A stretch of DNA of 64,000 nt from JACTMJ01 sp039812845 (GTDB taxonomy: Bacteria > Acidobacteriota > Terriglobia > Bryobacterales > Bryobacteraceae): positions 1-64,000 of the forward strand of contig JBDIBK010000004.1 of assembly GCA_039812845.1 (NCBI GenBank). The letters run 5' to 3'. Made by a program: the position numbers and the translations under genes. The notes beneath the pieces were generated by a model. It was not told the DNA's origin and searched no databases. It was given only the letters and a program-made list of their open reading frames with translations. Shown one piece after another: positions 7,465 to 16,664 of the stretch. Numbering within the stretch: the stretch's first letter is position 1; each line of letters begins with the position of its first letter.

Positions 7465-10379
7465 TGCCTTTTCCCCCGATGGACAGGAAACTCCGCGTAC
7501 ACGGTTGTGCCCGCACCCGGAGCGCTTTCGACGCGAACGGAGCCTCCGAAACGGGCGGCGCGTTCCTTCATGATGGCCAATCCGAAATGCCCATCGGCGA
7601 CGGAACTGGGGTCAAAGCCCCGGCCGTCATCGCTCACCGTGGCCTCCACGCGCGTGGGCGAGGCCGCGAGATGCACGGTGATCGCGGAAGCCTCCGCGTG
7701 GCGGGAGGCATTGAGAGCCGCCTCCTGACAAATGCGGAGCAGGCCGTGCGCCAACTCCGCGGGGATGGCGTCGGGATCGCCCTCGAAGCTGACATTGTGC
7801 TCCGCGCCGCCATCGCGCGGCATTTCACGGAGCGTCCGCTCCAGAGCTTTTGGCAAGCTTTCACGTTCGGGAGAATTGTGGCGCAGATCCCAGATCACCC
7901 TCCTCGCTTCGTTGCGGTAATAGCGCAGCATGTCTTTCGCGGTCCGGATTGCGTCCCGCGCCGAATCCGCTCCGGCCGGGGGCAGCGACTTGTTCGCCGC
8001 ATCCAACTGCCAGGATATGGCGGCGAAGCCCGCCAGCAGCGTGTCGTGCCACTCTCCGCCAATGCGGTTGCGCTCTTCCGCCACCAGGGCGAATCGCGAA
8101 CGCACCCGCGAAACTCGCCAACGGTAAGTAGCCCACAGGAGCGCCGATAACAGCATGGCATTTGCGAGATAGAACCACCAGGTTTCAAACCAGCGCGGCG
8201 GCTGTACAACGCGCACGATGGCGGGCACACCCCAATCCGATCCGGGCATCCGGGCGGCAATGTCGATGCGATGTTCGCCCGACGGCAGCGTGTCCAGGCG
8301 AAGCGTGCGCTGGGTGCCGAGCAGAATCCAATCCGCTTGCAAATCCTCCACGCGATAGCGGAACTGCGTGCGGTCGGCGCCATAAAGCCGGTCGGTGGAG
8401 TAGGAGATCTCGTGGGTCCGGCCAAGCGATTGGATTCCGCTCTCCAGAATCCGCGGCGGCGCAGCCGGACGCAGAGCCTCCGGGCGCACTTCCACCAGAC
8501 CGCGCACGGTGGCGAACCACAAGTGCCCGTCGTCATCGCGCCAGACCGAGGGTGCGCCGACGTTCTGAAACTCGATCGAGCGCAAGCCATCCTCGCTGTC
8601 AAACGCGATCGGCTCCACGGCCGGCCGTGCGCCCGCGGCAACTGCGTCCAACTGGGCGAGAGACACCGCGAACAAGCCGGCGGGAGAGCTCAGCCACAGC
8701 CTGCCCGAGCGGTCCTCGGCTATGCCGTAAACGGGCAACTCCGGCAGACCGTGGCGCTGGTCAAAGACGATGGCGCGGTCCCCTTCCAAGCGCACGATTC
8801 CGTTCGCGCGCGTCGCGGCCCAGACGCGCTCTTGGGAATCCTGCCACAGCGCGGTAACCGAGGGATGAGGCAAACCGGAAATCTCCCGAATCTTCCCTTC
8901 CCGGATGGCCAGCAGCCCTTGGCCGGTGCCTGCCCAAACGGTTCCGTCCGCGGCTTCGAGCAGGCAGTGAATCTGCCGGTCACTCCATTGCTTCGGCGGG
9001 TGGGCGAGAAGGTTCGCATCGGAGTAGACATAGAGCCCGTCAATGCCGCCCAGCCAGAGCGAACCGTTGCGGCCAAAAAGAATGGCGTGCGCGGAGGGGT
9101 CGTGCCGCGGATGTTCCTGGAGGTATACCGTCCGGGCACGCGGCGAATCGTGATGCAAGGACCGCCAGTCGCTGAACCACAGGTCCCCGTTGGGCGCGAA
9201 CGCCATGGCGCGAATGAGAGTGGATTCTACCGGGAAGCCGAGGGGTACGGCTTCGATACGCCCGTTCTTCAGGCGGTGCACGCCCCTTCTCCAGGAGCCC
9301 ACCAGAATCTCATTCCGATGGGCACCGATCACCGTGGAAAGGAACTGGGCGTCAAGGCCCTCCTCCGGCCCATAGGGAATGATCGGACCGCTGCGCCAAC
9401 GGCTGAGGCCCGCCCTGGTGCCAATCCAAAGGCTCCCTTCGCGGTCCTCGAAGAGGGTATGCACGAAATCATCCGTCAAGCCATTCTCCAGGCTCCAGCG
9501 AGATGCGCTCCCGGCAGCGGCTCGGAAGAGCCCTCGGCCCCAGGTGGCGGCCCACACCAGGCCATCGCGATCCTCCACGATACTCACCACCGGGCCATCG
9601 ACTCCCTGCACGCGATGGAGAGCCGCGCCAGGGACTAGCGTCACCCGGAACAGGCCCAGTGTCGTCCCGAGGTAGACAACTCCGCCGCGGCCGCGGGCCA
9701 GCGAAAGGGGCCTTCCGTTCACGGCGTCGGTCGCCCAAAGCAGGTGCGTGCGCTCTCCCTCGACCGCGTACAAGCCGTTCGCATCGCAGAGCAGCAGCCG
9801 CCCGTCCGCCAGTTCGAGCACGCTCTCCCAGCTCAGATCGCCGCCGCCAAGCTCGCTCAGCGGATGGAACACGTCGTTCGCGGCTTCCCACGTTCCGCTC
9901 CCGGATGCCACTACCGAACCATCCCGGCGCAGCGCGGTGGAGCTGAAATTGGGCGGCGGGGGCGGCACCGCCCTGGACTTGCCCCGCCGGTTTACGAAGG
10001 TGCCCGCATCGCGCGTCATGATCCAGAGGGTTCCGTCCGGAAGCGCCTCCACCGAGTTGATCCACTCGCGGGAGATGCCCGTGCTTTCGTTGAGAATGAT
10101 CGGAGAGAACTGAACTCCATCAAAACGCGCCGCGCCCCCCGATGTCCCCACAATCAGCCTTCCATCCGCTTCCTGCGCAATCGACGTGACGTAGTTCTGC
10201 GGGAGGCCGTGCTCCACATGCCAGTTCCGCTTTGCGTACTGAGAAAGGGCGAATGTGGGGTCAAGCGCGCAAAGCGTTTGCACAAGGATAAGAGCTGCCA
10301 GCAAGGTACGGCGGAAGGAAAGCGCGCGGATGGCCGCCGGCTGGACCATCGGCGCTAGCGTGGTTGATGCCCTGAACAC
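7461..10379 (-). CDS. Sensor histidine kinase with periplasmic two-component propeller
   Basis: A 972-residue membrane kinase. A signal or anchor segment (about 22-45) leads into a large periplasmic part made of repeated two-component-propeller blades, for example DGTLWIMTRD, GSLWIGTRAGLSRW and GRLWLSSPAGLF. A triple-Tyr-like domain (about 680-760) and one transmembrane helix (YLANAMLLSALLWATYRW) follow. The cytoplasmic end is a HisKA_3 dimerisation helix with the phosphorylated His in EWHDTLLAGF and an HATPase domain with LNASRHAEA and DDGRGFD. HisKA_3 kinases pair with NarL-type regulators, here the overlapping downstream gene. In Bacteroidetes such propellers sense imported nutrients beside TBDR genes; the layout here is similar, but the ligand is unknown. 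Confidence 0.9.
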   Translation of the reverse strand: MFRASTTLAPMVQPAAIRALSFRRTLLAALILVQTLCALDPTFALSQYAKRNWHVEHGLPQNYVTSIAQEADGRLIVGTSGGAARFDGVQFSPIILNESTGISREWINSVEALPDGTLWIMTRDAGTFVNRRGKSRAVPPPPPNFSSTALRRDGSVVASGSGTWEAANDVFHPLSELGGGDLSWESVLELADGRLLLCDANGLYAVEGERTHLLWATDAVNGRPLSLARGRGGVVYLGTTLGLFRVTLVPGAALHRVQGVDGPVVSIVEDRDGLVWAATWGRGLFRAAAGSASRWSLENGLTDDFVHTLFEDREGSLWIGTRAGLSRWRSGPIIPYGPEEGLDAQFLSTVIGAHRNEILVGSWRRGVHRLKNGRIEAVPLGFPVESTLIRAMAFAPNGDLWFSDWRSLHHDSPRARTVYLQEHPRHDPSAHAILFGRNGSLWLGGIDGLYVYSDANLLAHPPKQWSDRQIHCLLEAADGTVWAGTGQGLLAIREGKIREISGLPHPSVTALWQDSQERVWAATRANGIVRLEGDRAIVFDQRHGLPELPVYGIAEDRSGRLWLSSPAGLFAVSLAQLDAVAAGARPAVEPIAFDSEDGLRSIEFQNVGAPSVWRDDDGHLWFATVRGLVEVRPEALRPAAPPRILESGIQSLGRTHEISYSTDRLYGADRTQFRYRVEDLQADWILLGTQRTLRLDTLPSGEHRIDIAARMPGSDWGVPAIVRVVQPPRWFETWWFYLANAMLLSALLWATYRWRVSRVRSRFALVAEERNRIGGEWHDTLLAGFAAISWQLDAANKSLPPAGADSARDAIRTAKDMLRYYRNEARRVIWDLRHNSPERESLPKALERTLREMPRDGGAEHNVSFEGDPDAIPAELAHGLLRICQEAALNASRHAEASAITVHLAASPTRVEATVSDDGRGFDPSSVADGHFGLAIMKERAARFGGSVRVESAPGAGTTVYAEFPVHRGKRQ

Positions 10380-10747
10380 AGCGATGACGACGAACTATGA
10401 AGCATGCTAGCAGAGCGCGGCACGGCACGCGAAGATTCCGCGAAACACGCGGAGCTCCGTGCGCCCTTCCCGAGACCGATATCTCGGCATTCCACGCTTG
10501 CCAGAATCGAAGTTGCGGGCGCGGAGGGTTCAGAACACCTCTAGCAATTGCAACCGATTCGCTTGACATGAAAATTCCAACGGGTCTAATCTGGATGTTT
10601 TAGGTCCGAGATTGAAGAGCATTCCTCCTGCCCGTGACATTCCTGCTTCTCAACGCGCGTTCACACCGTATCTCGTTGAGTTTTCGTGCCCGTGGCAGCA
10701 ACTGCCTTTCAGCGCCCATCCGGATCGAGAGACTTTAGGAGCTTATA
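10380..10747. other. Divergent intergenic region
   Basis: About 370 bases between the kinase gene (minus) and a TBDR gene (plus). It holds a strong sigma70-type promoter for the TBDR (separate entry) and a leader of about 150 bases. I see no further gene, repeat or obvious operator. Confidence 0.5.
10563..10590 (+). promoter_or_regulatory. Sigma70-type promoter for TBDR at 10748
   Basis: TTGACA (10563-10568, 6 of 6) and TCTAAT (10585-10590, 5 of 6 to TATAAT) are separated by 16 bases. Predicted start of transcription is near 10597, which leaves a leader of about 150 bases. The gene has a TAGGAGC Shine-Dalgarno at 10736-10742. Confidence 0.6.
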
Positions 10748-13700
10748 ATGATACTTCCACGGGTACTGAGTACCGCGCGATCCTCCCTCCCCTATCTCTT
10801 AGTTGCAACTGGTTTGCTTTTGTTTCTCCCTTCCATATGGGCGCAACAGGCCCAGCTTTCCGGCACCGTTCGCGACCCCAGCGACGCCGTCATCGCGGGC
10901 GCTTCCGTGGAGATTGTGAACAAGGCCACCCAGGACCGCTGGGAACTGCGCACGAACGGGCAAGGCCGGTATGTGGCGACCTCTCTGCCCTCCGGAGAGT
11001 TTCGCATTACCTCTCGCGCCAGGAATTTTGAGACGCGCGTGATCGACGGGGTCCGCATCGAGGTTGCCGCGAAGCTGACCATCGATCTCGTCATGCAGAT
11101 TGGCACCGAAGCGCAATCGGTGACCGTCGAGGCGGGCCAGGTACAACTCAACACGGTGGACGCCTCCTTGAGCACGGTTGTGGACCAGGGATTTGTATCG
11201 AACATCCCGCTGAACGGGCGCAGTTTCCAATCGCTGCTGACGCTGATTCCCGGCGTGAATGCGATTCCCTCCGGCGGCGCCGGCACCAATGGCCAGTTCT
11301 CCGTGAACGGGATGCGCGCGGAATCCAACTATTTTCTGGTGGACGGCGTCAGCGCGAACACGGGCGTGAACACGGCGTCTCCGGGGCGAGGCGCGGGCTA
11401 CTCTGGTTCCCTGCCCGCCGGTACGGCTCTGGGGACCACGCAGAGCCTCGCATCCATGGATGCGGTGGAAGAGTTCCGCGGCGTCACTTCTACGTATTCG
11501 GCCGAATACGGGCGTGTGCCGGGCGGGCAATTCTCCTTCACCACGCGGTCGGGAACGAACGAAGTTCACGGCTCGCTTTACGAGTATTTCCGGAACGATG
11601 CCATGGACGCCAATAGCTTCTTTGACAACCGGAACGGGGTGGCGCAGCCCAAGATGCGCCAGAACAATTTCGGCGGCACGGTGGGAGCGCCCGTATGGAT
11701 CCCGGGCCTCTATAACGGCAAGGATCGGACATTCTTCTTCTTTTCTTACGAGGCGCTGCGGCTGCGGTCGCCGCAGGAATCGCGCATCACCAGCGTGCCC
11801 ACGGTGGCCCTGCGCGGCACCATCGCGCCGCCGGAACTGCGCCGGGTGCTGAGCGCGTTTCCCCTGCCCTCCGCCGGATACGCCGAAGAGAGCGGGCACA
11901 CCGCTCCGTTCGTCGCCAGCTACTCCCAGCCGAGCTCGATCGATTCCAGCAGTCTGCGGCTGGACCACGCCTTCTCCGATGTCTTTCGCGTCTTTGGCCG
12001 CTATGCCTACGTGCCATCGAGCACCAGCAGCCGCTACTCCGGCAACATGGCGCAGTTGACCGACGCGATGGTGAACAACAAGACGCTCACGCTGGGGGGC
12101 ACCAACATCCTGGGACCGTTCCTCTCGAATGAAATCCGCTTCAACTCCACCTGGGCGGACCAGATCACGAAGGTTGGCATTGACGATTTCGGAGGTGCCA
12201 CTCCGCTTGCAATCGGCGATTTCGACGGCCTCTCGGAGACGGACTGGGCGCTCTTCAGCTATCGCGTCAACACGCGCCCCGGCTTCTGGCTCAACCCGCA
12301 GAACAACCGCCAGAAGCAATGGAATCTCATCGACAACCTTACGCTGGTCCAGGGCCGCCACACCTGGAAGGCCGGTGTCGATTGGCGAATGATTCGGACC
12401 GATTCCAGCCTGCCGCACTTCTACCAGACGCCGTTCTACTACAACCAGAACCAGTTGCTCACGAATACTCCGCAGTTGAACACGGCCTATCGGTCCGTGG
12501 GCAACATGGCGCCCGTGTACAAGAACCTCTCGCTGTTCCTGCAGGATGAATGGGCGGTGAACGATCGTCTGCGGCTTTCGCTCGGCTTGCGCTGGGAATG
12601 GAGCCCCGCGCCACGAGACGCAAATGGCAACCAGCCCTACACGGTCGACCAGTTGGATAATTTGGCGACCACCCGGATCGCCCCCCAGGGCACGGATCTG
12701 TGGAAGACGACCTACGGCAATTTCGCACCGCGCGTTGGCGCGGCCTATCTGTTGAACCGGAGAGCCAACTACAACACCGTCGTGAGAGCCGGTGCGGGCC
12801 TTTTCTATGACACCAGCACCGTGCAGGCGTCGGAGGGCTACTGGTATGGCGCCGGGATCACCGGCTCGCTGAACCTGAACCAGAAACCCTTCCCGCTGAG
12901 CGCGGAACAGTTGAACGCCATTCCAATGCCGTCGCCAACGCTCACCGCGTCGTCGTACGCGAACGTCTTCGCATTCGACCCGAACCTGAAGCTGCCCTAC
13001 GCCCTGCAGTGGAATACCACCGTTGAGCAGCAGCTCGGCGCGGATCAGACCCTGAGCGTCGGCTACGTCGGCTCGACGGGCAAGCGCCTTCTGCTCTCCC
13101 GCCAGCTCTACCCGGACCGGGTGGCCAATCCGAACTTCCCCGCGGGATCTTCGTTCCTTTACGCAACCACCAACGGAGCATCCTCCAATTATCACTCCCT
13201 GCAGGCCGAGTTCCGCAGACACTTCTCGAAGGGCCTGCAGGTGCTCTCCTCCTACACCTGGTCTCACGCGATCGACGACTCCACGAGCAACTTCACCTCA
13301 AGCACGCTGCTGCGCGCGAGTTCGAACTACGACATCCGCCACAACTTTCAGGCGGCGCTGTCCTACGATCTTCCGCGCGCCTATTCGCAACCGCTGCTGC
13401 GCGCGCTGCTAGGCGGCTGGGGCGTGGACACCCGGATCGCCGCTCGCTCCGCGCTGCCGGTGGATGTCGTGGCCTCGACGCAGATCTCCCCAAGCGGCCT
13501 CTCGTATGCTCCGTACCCGCATCTTGACCCGTCGCAGCCGCTTTACGTGAACGTGGAGAATGCGCCGGGGCATCGTGTCATCAACCTGAAGGCGTTTATC
13601 CTGCCGGCGGCGGGCGAGGAGGGCTCGGCCGGACGCAATATCGCGCGCGGCTTTGCCTCGTACCAGAACGATCTTGCCATTCGCCGGGAGTTCACGGTCA

Positions 13701-13915
13701 CGGATCGCGCGCGGCTCACGTTCCGCGCGGAAGCCTTCAACCTCTTCAACCACGCCAACTTCGGAGCGGTGGCGAGCAATATTCAATCCTCCACCGCGGC
13801 TCGTCCCTTCGGCTGGGCATACAGCACCCAAGCCAGCCAGCTTGGCGGCTTGAACCCGCTTTATCAGATGGGCGGGCCGCGTTCGCTGCAACTGGCGCTT
13901 CGCTTGCAGTTCTAG
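10748..13915 (+). CDS. TonB-dependent receptor, Oar-like, paired with PepSY protein
   Basis: A 1055-residue outer-membrane receptor. It has a signal peptide (about 1-33, ending SIWAQ), a carboxypeptidase-regulatory-like domain (about 36-120, LSGTVRDPSDAVIAGA), a plug with IPLNGRSFQSLLTLIPGV, a large barrel, and a C-terminal strand ending ALRLQF. It is followed after 10 bases by a PepSY-domain membrane protein, so the two are co-transcribed. PepSY-TM proteins next to TBDRs are usually involved in iron (siderophore or heme) uptake, so an iron chelate is the best guess at the substrate; this is inference from context. Expression should start from the promoter at 10563-10590. Confidence 0.88.
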   Translation: MILPRVLSTARSSLPYLLVATGLLLFLPSIWAQQAQLSGTVRDPSDAVIAGASVEIVNKATQDRWELRTNGQGRYVATSLPSGEFRITSRARNFETRVIDGVRIEVAAKLTIDLVMQIGTEAQSVTVEAGQVQLNTVDASLSTVVDQGFVSNIPLNGRSFQSLLTLIPGVNAIPSGGAGTNGQFSVNGMRAESNYFLVDGVSANTGVNTASPGRGAGYSGSLPAGTALGTTQSLASMDAVEEFRGVTSTYSAEYGRVPGGQFSFTTRSGTNEVHGSLYEYFRNDAMDANSFFDNRNGVAQPKMRQNNFGGTVGAPVWIPGLYNGKDRTFFFFSYEALRLRSPQESRITSVPTVALRGTIAPPELRRVLSAFPLPSAGYAEESGHTAPFVASYSQPSSIDSSSLRLDHAFSDVFRVFGRYAYVPSSTSSRYSGNMAQLTDAMVNNKTLTLGGTNILGPFLSNEIRFNSTWADQITKVGIDDFGGATPLAIGDFDGLSETDWALFSYRVNTRPGFWLNPQNNRQKQWNLIDNLTLVQGRHTWKAGVDWRMIRTDSSLPHFYQTPFYYNQNQLLTNTPQLNTAYRSVGNMAPVYKNLSLFLQDEWAVNDRLRLSLGLRWEWSPAPRDANGNQPYTVDQLDNLATTRIAPQGTDLWKTTYGNFAPRVGAAYLLNRRANYNTVVRAGAGLFYDTSTVQASEGYWYGAGITGSLNLNQKPFPLSAEQLNAIPMPSPTLTASSYANVFAFDPNLKLPYALQWNTTVEQQLGADQTLSVGYVGSTGKRLLLSRQLYPDRVANPNFPAGSSFLYATTNGASSNYHSLQAEFRRHFSKGLQVLSSYTWSHAIDDSTSNFTSSTLLRASSNYDIRHNFQAALSYDLPRAYSQPLLRALLGGWGVDTRIAARSALPVDVVASTQISPSGLSYAPYPHLDPSQPLYVNVENAPGHRVINLKAFILPAAGEEGSAGRNIARGFASYQNDLAIRREFTVTDRARLTFRAEAFNLFNHANFGAVASNIQSSTAARPFGWAYSTQASQLGGLNPLYQMGGPRSLQLALRLQF

Positions 13916-13925
13916 GGGGGCGATC

Positions 13926-15239
13926 ATGGTGGTTCGCAACTACAGCGTTCCGGCGAAATCCGCTCCGCCGCCCGGTTTGTGGCGGCGGATTCTGGAGCGG
14001 CCGCAGCAGGTGTGGCTCCGCAAGGCGATGTTTCAGATCCACCTCTGGACGGGAATCCTTGTGGGGCTCTACATCATCGCGATCGGGGTTAGCGGTTCCA
14101 TCCTTGTGTTTAAGGAAGAACTGTTTCCCCGGCCGCGCATTGACGTGGGGGCGGTCGATACGCGCGCCTGCACTCCGGAAAGCCTCGCGGCGGTGGTTCG
14201 CAACGTGGAGCTTGCCTATCCGGAGAAGGAAGTGTATCTCACGGCCTGCCCCTCCGTATTCAATCCGCTCTATGTCACGACGGTGCGGGCGAAGCCGAAA
14301 AGCCCCGCATCGCAGGCGGGCGCGGCAACGGGGGCCGCGGCCTCCGACACCGAATGGCGCACGATCCGGGAACCGCTCGCCGTCTATTCGCATCCGCACA
14401 CGGCCGCGGTTCTAGGGGCGGCGGATCGCGAAGGCTCCTGGGTGAGCTGGATGGAAGATCTCCACGTCAACCTCCTCATGGGAAGGAAGGGCCGCTTCTG
14501 GAATGGCGTTGGCGCGGCGATTTTGCTCGGGCTGACGCTCACCGGCCTCGTGCTCTGGTGGCCCGGCATCCGGTCCTGGAAGCGGGGATTCCTCGTGAAT
14601 TTCCGCCGGAGTTGGAAGCGCATCAACTTCGATCTGCACAACGTCACGGGCTTCTGGACGATTCTGCTCACGCTCACCTGGGCGCTCACGGGAATCTACT
14701 TCACCTGGCCACAACTGTTCACGGAACCGGTGCGGATGATCTCGCCCATCGTCACGGCGAACTACCCGGCTGAGGAGATTCGCCGGATTTCGCAGCGCCC
14801 CATCACGCCCCCGGCGGAGCTCGACGTGAACGCGGTCCTGCACCGCGCACAACAACTTTCTCCCGATGGCGCGCTCGAGGGCTACTTCTACGGCGGCGGC
14901 AAGCGCCCCGTTTTCACTGTCTACATGGCCCGAGGAGACATGGGGGACTACGCGAAAACGGACTTCCTCTACTTCGACCAGCACACCGGGGAGCACCTGC
15001 TCACCTGGCATCGCGGCAAGAACCAGACGCTGGGCGACTGGCTCATCTGGCTGGTGGTGCCGCTGCACTTTGGCACGTCCTGGGGGCCCGCCGTTCAGTG
15101 GCTATGGTTCCTGTTCGGCCTGGTGCTGCCCTTTCTCACGATCACGGGCTTCATCATGTACTGGAACCGCTACCTGGGCAAGCGCTGGAAGGCGATCCGG
15201 AGCGCATCCGCAACGCCCGCGGATCTTCGGAAACCATAG
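13926..15239 (+). CDS. PepSY-associated transmembrane protein (PiuB-like)
   Basis: 437 residues. Four membrane helices are visible: HLWTGILVGLYIIAIGVSGS (about 39-60), AAILLGLTLTGLVLWW (about 198-214), FWTILLTLTWALTGIYF (about 243-260) and WLWFLFGLVLPFLTITGF near the C-terminus. The C-terminal helix pairs with a conserved HFGTSWG loop. This is the PepSY-TM/iron-regulated membrane protein family, thought to reduce or process imported iron chelates in the inner membrane. The histidines near helices 1, 3 and 4 could bind heme. It is co-transcribed with the upstream TBDR (10-base gap). No close family member has a fixed biochemical role, so iron handling is inferred. Confidence 0.85.
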   Translation: MVVRNYSVPAKSAPPPGLWRRILERPQQVWLRKAMFQIHLWTGILVGLYIIAIGVSGSILVFKEELFPRPRIDVGAVDTRACTPESLAAVVRNVELAYPEKEVYLTACPSVFNPLYVTTVRAKPKSPASQAGAATGAAASDTEWRTIREPLAVYSHPHTAAVLGAADREGSWVSWMEDLHVNLLMGRKGRFWNGVGAAILLGLTLTGLVLWWPGIRSWKRGFLVNFRRSWKRINFDLHNVTGFWTILLTLTWALTGIYFTWPQLFTEPVRMISPIVTANYPAEEIRRISQRPITPPAELDVNAVLHRAQQLSPDGALEGYFYGGGKRPVFTVYMARGDMGDYAKTDFLYFDQHTGEHLLTWHRGKNQTLGDWLIWLVVPLHFGTSWGPAVQWLWFLFGLVLPFLTITGFIMYWNRYLGKRWKAIRSASATPADLRKP

Positions 15240-15321
15240 ACGGGAGCGATGGGGAACGGCGGCAATCTGACGTGTGCGGCTGAATTGTTGGGCGGGTAGA
15301 GCTTGCGGCGCGCGGATCGAT

Positions 15322-15350
15322 TTGGATAGGCGATGCCGTGGGAGGATAAT
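15322..15350 (+). promoter_or_regulatory. Possible promoter for RND efflux operon
   Basis: TTGGAT (15322-15327, 4 of 6) and GATAAT (15345-15350, 5 of 6) with a 17-base spacer lie 72 bases before the likely start codon at 15422. This is the best match in the 182-base gap after the PepSY gene. Confidence 0.35.
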
Positions 15351-15421
15351 GGACTCGTAACTCCATTTAGCGTTGAGAGCGTGATGTGAATGGGCTGTGT
15401 GTTGCGATTGGCGGGCGTTCG

Positions 15422-16660
15422 ATGAAGGCGCTGCTGACCACGCTCGCGTGCACGGCGCTGATTTTTGTTGCGGGTTGTTCCCGGCCGGGTGCGCGTGAAG
15501 CGGCGGCGGTTGCGCCGGTGGTGGAACTGATCACCGTCGAGCAGAAGGACGTGCCGGTGTATGCCGAGTGGATCGGCTCGCTCGATGGCATGGTGAACGC
15601 GGAGATCCGCGCGCAGGTTACCGGGTATCTTCAGAGGCAGGCATACAGCGAGGGCTCGTTTGTCCGCAAGGGGCAGTTGCTGTTCGAGATCGATCCGCGC
15701 CCGTTCGATGCGGCGCTGCTGCAGGCGCGCGGCGGGTTGGCGCAGGCGAAGGGGCAGTTGGCGCAAGCGCATGCACAGCTAGGCCAGGCGAAAGCGCAGT
15801 TCGCGAAGGCAGAGGCGGACCAGAAGCGGACGCAGTTGGACGCGGACCGCTACGCGCCGCTGGTGAAAGACGACGCCGTCTCTCAGCAGGAAGCGGACAA
15901 CGCGATGCAGAATAACCTGAGCGCCAAGGCCCAGGTGGGGGCCGCGGCGGCGCAGGTGGAGACCGCGAAGGCGCAGATCGAAGCGGCTGAAGCGGCGGTG
16001 GAGGCGGCCCAGGCGGCGGTGGAAACGGCGCTGGTGAACCTGAGCTTCACGAAACTGACCGCGCCGATCGACGGCGTCGCGGGCCAGGCACGAATTCAGA
16101 TCGGCAATTTGGTGAACCCGGGCGCGGGAGCGGTGACGACGGTCTCGACGCTGGACCCCATGCGGGCGTACTTCACGGTGAGCGAGCAGGAGTATCTGGC
16201 CTTCGCGCGCTCCGCGGACGGCGCGAGCCCCGAGGAGGCGATGAAGCGCTTCGTGCTGGAACTGATACTGGCGGATGGCAGCGTCTACCCCGAGAAGGGC
16301 AAGTTCTATTTCGCGGACCGGCACATCGACCCGAAAACGGGCTCCATGCAACTGGCGGGACTCTTCCCGAACCGGGGGAACCTGCTGCGGCCGGGGCAGT
16401 ACGCCAAGGTGCGGGCACTGGTTCGCACGCGGAAAAACGCACTGCTCATTCCGCAGCGGGCGGTGATTGAACTGCAGGGCGGTTTTCAGGTGGCCGTTGT
16501 CGATGGCGATAACAAAGTGACTCTGCGGGCGGTGAAGCCAGGCGAGGTGAACGGCGCTATGTGGGTGATCGATGAAGGCCTGCGGGCGGGCGAGCGGGTG
16601 GTGGTGGAGGGCGGAGACCGGCTTCGGAGCGGGATGACCGTCAGCCCGAAGGGAGCCTGA
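15422..16660 (+). CDS. RND efflux periplasmic adaptor (membrane fusion) lipoprotein
   Basis: 412 residues from the ATG at 15422. The frame is open from 15386, but the chosen start places a lipoprotein signal directly at the N-terminus: LALIFVAGC-like, with lipobox VAGC. A biotinyl-lipoyl-like half motif (AEIRAQVTGYLQRQAYSEGS) is followed by a long Ala/Gln-rich coiled coil (about 100-210, repeated AQAHAQLGQAKAQFAKAEA). Then come the second lipoyl half (LTAPIDGVAGQARIQIGNLV) and beta-barrel and membrane-proximal domains. It links an inner-membrane RND pump to an outer-membrane channel. The pump follows after 4 bases. No outer-membrane TolC-like gene is in the window. Confidence 0.92.
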   Translation: MKALLTTLACTALIFVAGCSRPGAREAAAVAPVVELITVEQKDVPVYAEWIGSLDGMVNAEIRAQVTGYLQRQAYSEGSFVRKGQLLFEIDPRPFDAALLQARGGLAQAKGQLAQAHAQLGQAKAQFAKAEADQKRTQLDADRYAPLVKDDAVSQQEADNAMQNNLSAKAQVGAAAAQVETAKAQIEAAEAAVEAAQAAVETALVNLSFTKLTAPIDGVAGQARIQIGNLVNPGAGAVTTVSTLDPMRAYFTVSEQEYLAFARSADGASPEEAMKRFVLELILADGSVYPEKGKFYFADRHIDPKTGSMQLAGLFPNRGNLLRPGQYAKVRALVRTRKNALLIPQRAVIELQGGFQVAVVDGDNKVTLRAVKPGEVNGAMWVIDEGLRAGERVVVEGGDRLRSGMTVSPKGA

Positions 16661-16664
16661 AGGC

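Noticed and set aside
10799..13267. A very long open frame (822 codons) on the minus strand inside the TBDR gene
   Set aside because: It mirrors the codon pattern of the real plus-strand gene, has no signal peptide or recognisable family and is rich in Arg, Gly and His as expected of a GC-rich antisense shadow.
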